Assembly (NCBI GenBank): GCA_021828285.1
Contig: JAKASG010000009.1
Span: 21,527-58,449, forward strand
From: Acidobacteriota bacterium
Lineage (GTDB): Bacteria > Acidobacteriota > Terriglobia > UBA7540
Length of the DNA: 36,923 nucleotides
Reading direction: 5' to 3'
Under the pieces are notes generated by a model that was not told the origin of the DNA, did not search any database, and was given only the letters and a program-made list of their open reading frames with translations. Positions within the stretch are counted from its first letter, which is position 1. Each line of letters opens with the position of its first letter. A program made the translations under genes and the position numbers. Of the stretch, positions 33,836 to 36,923 are shown in pieces.

Positions 33836-35410
33836 ATGAATCGAAGGGATTTTTTGAAAAGCGGCGGCACATTGGCGGCTGCCGGCGCGGGAGGAAGAAT
33901 TGCTTATGGCTTCGTGCCGGCTCACAACTGGGGCAAATACGATTTCGGTTCAGGCCCCGTTGTTCATAACCGGCTGGACCAGGGCCCGTTTCCACAATAT
34001 CCGCCGGAGGCGATCATTCCGAACGACAGCGTCGTGATGACGACGACGCCTTCTTTCGAGGTTGTCCCGAATTATGGCAAGGGGCTCATCACGTACATTA
34101 CCGCGGACATGGGCACGGCGGAAATTCAGTCGAAAAATATTCCTCAGGCGATTGAAGAACTGGTTCGTTTTCCGCTGGGGCAAAAGCTTTACATCCGGCC
34201 GACCTGGAGGGAAATCCAGCCGCGGCCAGGACGCCTTGATTTTCCCGATTACATCAAGCTGGTTTTCAAACTCGCGAAGACGCACGGCAAGCGCGTCGGC
34301 TTCCGGATCCAGATGAGCGCTCCTGATTATTTCAACGCGCCCGCGCTGCCGCAATTCGTTCTCGACAACGTGCCCTTGGTGAAGCTGACCGGCCATTGGA
34401 AGAAAGGCTCCATGGCAAAAATGAAGTGGGTGCACAACCCCTACGCGCAGTACGAACCTCGATACGATAATCCGCACTTCCAGCAATCGTTCAAAGAGCT
34501 GGTGGGCCTTCTGGCGGCGGAATTCAACGGAAGCCCTCTGATTGAATTCATGGACACGTTCATGTACGGGTTCTGGGGGGAAGGCCACACCTGGCCGTAC
34601 ACGAACAATCCGTTTCCCGATTACGAGACCGCTGAGCGGACGTGGGTGAAAATGCTGGAGATTCAGTTGGAGAATTTTACGCACACGCCGCTCCTTACCA
34701 ACACGCAGCCGGACTACAGCCACGTGGGTAATTCCGAGGTTCTCGACCGGACGGTGCGGAGCAACAACTGGATGCGGAGCGACACAATCTTCATTGAGAA
34801 CGAGCAAATTGAGGCGCTGAGCAACCGGCCGCCCTGGATTGCCGCCGCCATCGAGCAGGGAATACCCGGCGGGCCGCCGCAATCAGCTCAGCTCAATGAG
34901 GGAATTTCGCCTTCGGACGATATCATCGCGCACGTGATTGACGTGGGAGCGAATTACTGGTCGCTCTGGAATTTTCATGTCATCAGCGCGGCGAACCTCA
35001 TGAGCTGGTACAAGGCGTTCCCCGCCTGGTTCGACCGGATCAACCGGAAAATCGGTTATCGTGTAAGGCCGTCAATGATCTGGTCCTATCGGCAGGATGG
35101 ATATTTGGGCTTGATCGCCGGTTTTGCGAATGACGGGATTGCCGGAGTTCCGGGAGTGCTGCGAATAACGGTTGAAAGCGCCGACGGCAGGATTCTGCAA
35201 AGTGGCTGTTTGGACCCGGGCTATCCGCTTCCGGGCAAAATCCGGCAGGCGCAGTTTATCCTGCCGAAAGAAACAAAGTGGCAGGGGTTGAAGCTCAAAG
35301 CGGAAATCGAGGTCAAAGGAGTGCGCCATCCCGTGCGCTGGGCATGCCATCAGCGGCTGAACGAGGATGGAACGCTCACCTTGCGGCCGGACGGCCGCCA
35401 CGCGGAATAA
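33836..35410 (+). CDS. Tat-exported TIM-barrel glycoside-hydrolase-like protein
   Basis: The 524-residue protein has a Tat signal: NRRDFLKSGG (residues 2-11) then a moderately hydrophobic stretch, so it is exported folded. The middle of the protein looks like a beta/alpha barrel: YIRPTWREIQPRPGRLDFPD near residue 117, GFRIQMSAPDYF near 153 and EFMDTFMYGFWGEGHTWPY near 236. The last motif resembles GFWGEWHT of DUF4832-type and GH-related proteins, where Glu is a likely active-site residue. The C-terminal 130 residues look like a beta-sandwich. I cannot assign a CAZy family. GGAGG at 33822-33826 is nine bases before ATG. The operator and neighbouring sugar genes imply release or binding of a sugar outside the cytoplasm. 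Confidence 0.75.
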   Translation: MNRRDFLKSGGTLAAAGAGGRIAYGFVPAHNWGKYDFGSGPVVHNRLDQGPFPQYPPEAIIPNDSVVMTTTPSFEVVPNYGKGLITYITADMGTAEIQSKNIPQAIEELVRFPLGQKLYIRPTWREIQPRPGRLDFPDYIKLVFKLAKTHGKRVGFRIQMSAPDYFNAPALPQFVLDNVPLVKLTGHWKKGSMAKMKWVHNPYAQYEPRYDNPHFQQSFKELVGLLAAEFNGSPLIEFMDTFMYGFWGEGHTWPYTNNPFPDYETAERTWVKMLEIQLENFTHTPLLTNTQPDYSHVGNSEVLDRTVRSNNWMRSDTIFIENEQIEALSNRPPWIAAAIEQGIPGGPPQSAQLNEGISPSDDIIAHVIDVGANYWSLWNFHVISAANLMSWYKAFPAWFDRINRKIGYRVRPSMIWSYRQDGYLGLIAGFANDGIAGVPGVLRITVESADGRILQSGCLDPGYPLPGKIRQAQFILPKETKWQGLKLKAEIEVKGVRHPVRWACHQRLNEDGTLTLRPDGRHAE

Positions 35411-35455
35411 CAGGCGTTCGGGCCGTCGCGCGCGGAGGAATCGAGTGTTTCTCAG

Positions 35456-36307
35456 ATGAACTCATTCGAGCGGGGCTCCTGGAGCGTGGCCTGGGATTTG
35501 GAGGACGGCGGGCGGCTGACGGCTCTCCGCTTCCGAGAGCAGAACCTGCTTACCTCCGCTCCGCTCGCCTTCCATCCTCCGATGAGGGATTACGGGCGGT
35601 TTGAGACCCGGCCTGTTTACGGTTACGACGATTGTTTCCCGACCGTTGACGCCTGCGAATTCCCGCGGGAGGGATGGGCGGTTCCCGATCACGGCGAGCT
35701 TTGCTGGCTGCCGTGGAGGGTTGAAGTCACATCGGATGAGCTTTCCTTCGAGGTAACGAGCAGCAAGCTGCCTATTTCTTTCAGGCGCAACTTGCGATTT
35801 GACGCTTCGACGCTCGCCTGGTCGTTTGAAGCCGTGAATTCGAGCGGCCGCCCCATTCCATTTATCCATGTCATGCACTGCCTGATGCCGCTCGGCGAAA
35901 TCGTTCGCGTCGAACTCCCTGAGTTCGACAAGGCGGTGGACGAGGCGCTCGACCGGCCCATGCCTCTCCGCTCCTCAGGCGAGGTTCGGGAACTGCTCGA
36001 GTCAAAGGGCGCTTCGAAACCGTGGATGCTTTTGCTTCAAGGCGTGAAATCCGGAAGCGCCGGACTCGAATTCAGAAGCGGATTGAAACTTGAAATCCGG
36101 TTTCCCGCCGCGATGTTTCCGACCCTCGGCATCTGGTGGAACGGCGGCAAATATCCCGATGAAGATGGCTGCCGGAGAGTCGAGTGCGCACTCGAACCGA
36201 TTCCGGGAAATTACAGCTCTCTCGCCCGCTGCTTGGAGGAAGGCGCGTACTTGTCGGCCCCGCCCGGTGGCTCAGTGGGATGGACAATAACGTGGAGCGT
36301 TTCTTGA
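35456..36307 (+). CDS. Galactose-mutarotase-like (aldose 1-epimerase superfamily) protein
   Basis: The 283-residue protein is rich in beta-strands and has the order expected of the aldose 1-epimerase/mutarotase superfamily: GGRLTALRFREQNLL at the start, GYDDCFPTVDAC near 60, FIHVMHCLMPL near 136 with a candidate catalytic His, and MFPTLGIWWNGG followed by CALEPIPGNYSSL near the C-terminus, with a candidate catalytic Glu. No signal peptide is seen, so it should be cytoplasmic. The role may be anomer conversion of the sugar fed to the isomerase and kinase. It starts 45 bases after the Tat-protein gene on the same strand. The identification is by pattern only. Confidence 0.7.
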   Translation: MNSFERGSWSVAWDLEDGGRLTALRFREQNLLTSAPLAFHPPMRDYGRFETRPVYGYDDCFPTVDACEFPREGWAVPDHGELCWLPWRVEVTSDELSFEVTSSKLPISFRRNLRFDASTLAWSFEAVNSSGRPIPFIHVMHCLMPLGEIVRVELPEFDKAVDEALDRPMPLRSSGEVRELLESKGASKPWMLLLQGVKSGSAGLEFRSGLKLEIRFPAAMFPTLGIWWNGGKYPDEDGCRRVECALEPIPGNYSSLARCLEEGAYLSAPPGGSVGWTITWSVS

Positions 36308-36405
36308 CGACGCAACGCTCCGGCTTCGCTCACCCTCCCGCAGATAAATGCGCAGCTCACGCGGATGGTCTTGCGGCCGGCGCAAAATCGCTCGGGTTAC
36401 ACGCC

Positions 36406-36923
36406 TTATTGTGGCCGGCTGCCGGTGTAGCGGCGATTTTGCGATAGATGAAAGGCAGTATTCGCGAAGCCGGTTACCGTGACTGTAAAAGTCCTGTGTG
36501 CGGTCAGGCCCTCTACGCCTTTGACGGCCAAGCTGCCGGAATAGGTTCCGGCGACGGTATAGGTGTGGGAAACATCCGCACCGCTCGCCTTCGTGCCATC
36601 CCCAAAGTTCCATTCGTAGGAAATCGCGGGCACGGGGCTTCCCGAGGCCGAGGCAGTGAGCTTGATCGCAACGCCTGCCCGGGTTGTGTCGGGAACTTGC
36701 GCCGACACCGTCGGCGCCGAGGCGGGAACCGATTCGTCCACGAGCTTGATGAGACGGACAGAACGCGGAGGCTGATTCTCAATCTTAAACGTTGCACCGT
36801 CGAGCGGGACAGGGCGGTCGTGCTCGAGGACGTTGTAAGCCTCGAACGGATGCGCGGCAGGAAGGCCCAGGCTTGAGAGCGTGAAGGTGTGGGAAAGCGG
36901 GCCGTTCGACCAATTGAAAACGG
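36406..36923 (-). CDS. C-terminal part of a glycoside-hydrolase-like protein with PKD domain (partial)
   Basis: The frame is open from the right edge to a TAA at 36408-36406 (172 codons). The first visible 60 residues include FNWSNGPLSHTFTLSSLGL and PRSVRLIKLVDE, which look like the C-terminal beta-sandwich of GH27/GH36-type alpha-galactosidase-like enzymes. Then comes a PKD domain: TTRAGVAIKLTASASGSP, ISYEWNFGDG and VSHTYTVAGTYSGSLAV, with the WNFGDG and HTY hallmarks. PKD domains are extracellular spacer or binding modules, so the whole protein is probably secreted. It converges on the mutarotase-like gene with about 100 bases between, which show no clear feature. The catalytic domain lies outside the window. 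Confidence 0.75.
   Translation of the reverse strand, partial: VFNWSNGPLSHTFTLSSLGLPAAHPFEAYNVLEHDRPVPLDGATFKIENQPPRSVRLIKLVDESVPASAPTVSAQVPDTTRAGVAIKLTASASGSPVPAISYEWNFGDGTKASGADVSHTYTVAGTYSGSLAVKGVEGLTAHRTFTVTVTGFANTAFHLSQNRRYTGSRPQ

Overview
The window looks like a chromosomal piece of a GC-rich, Gram-negative-type bacterium, most likely an acidobacterium. This is an inference from gene content: an ECF sigma factor paired with a zf-HC2 protein carrying LPxxxPxxxVW-type repeats, a SpoIVB-like S55 protease in a non-sporulation setting, a DUF1844 protein, an outer-membrane barrel ending in Phe, and Tat-exported sugar enzymes. No rRNA, tRNA, CRISPR array, phage gene or transposase was seen.

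Region 1 (1-5620, minus strand): S55-type serine protease, a secreted beta-propeller protein, an ECF sigma factor and its zinc-binding anti-sigma partner, in that transcription order. The anti-sigma gene runs off the left edge and contains three almost identical 129-bp tandem repeats. Region 2 (5621-15970): an acyl-CoA synthetase/ACP/PlsC fusion (minus), a secreted DipZ-like thioredoxin protein and a membrane-anchored unknown (plus), argJ overlapping a histone-deacetylase-family gene (plus), a GGDEF diguanylate cyclase (minus), a CDF metal exporter (plus) and serS (minus).

Region 3 (16173-27001, plus strand): an aldo/keto reductase, an outer-membrane barrel protein, an MFS transporter, a radical SAM protein with a short SPASM-like tail, a metallophosphoesterase-fold protein that has lost one metal site, hydantoinase/oxoprolinase subunits A and B, and an amidase. 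Close spacing suggests two or three linked transcription units. The barrel-MFS-radical SAM-pseudo-phosphatase block is the best candidate for an undescribed system.

Region 4 (27044-29279, minus): DUF1844 protein, PhnP-like metallo-beta-lactamase and ribF, probably one operon. Region 5 (29459-36923): a carbohydrate locus. Aldolase, FGGY kinase and an isomerase-fold protein are on the minus strand; a Tat-exported TIM-barrel-like protein and a mutarotase-like protein are on the plus strand. A well-formed LacI/GalR-type operator sits directly behind a TATAAT box in the divergent promoter region. The right edge holds the C-terminal part of a glycoside-hydrolase-like protein with a PKD domain. The isomerase-fold protein appears to lack the usual catalytic glutamate, so the pathway may not be a standard fucose/rhamnose route.
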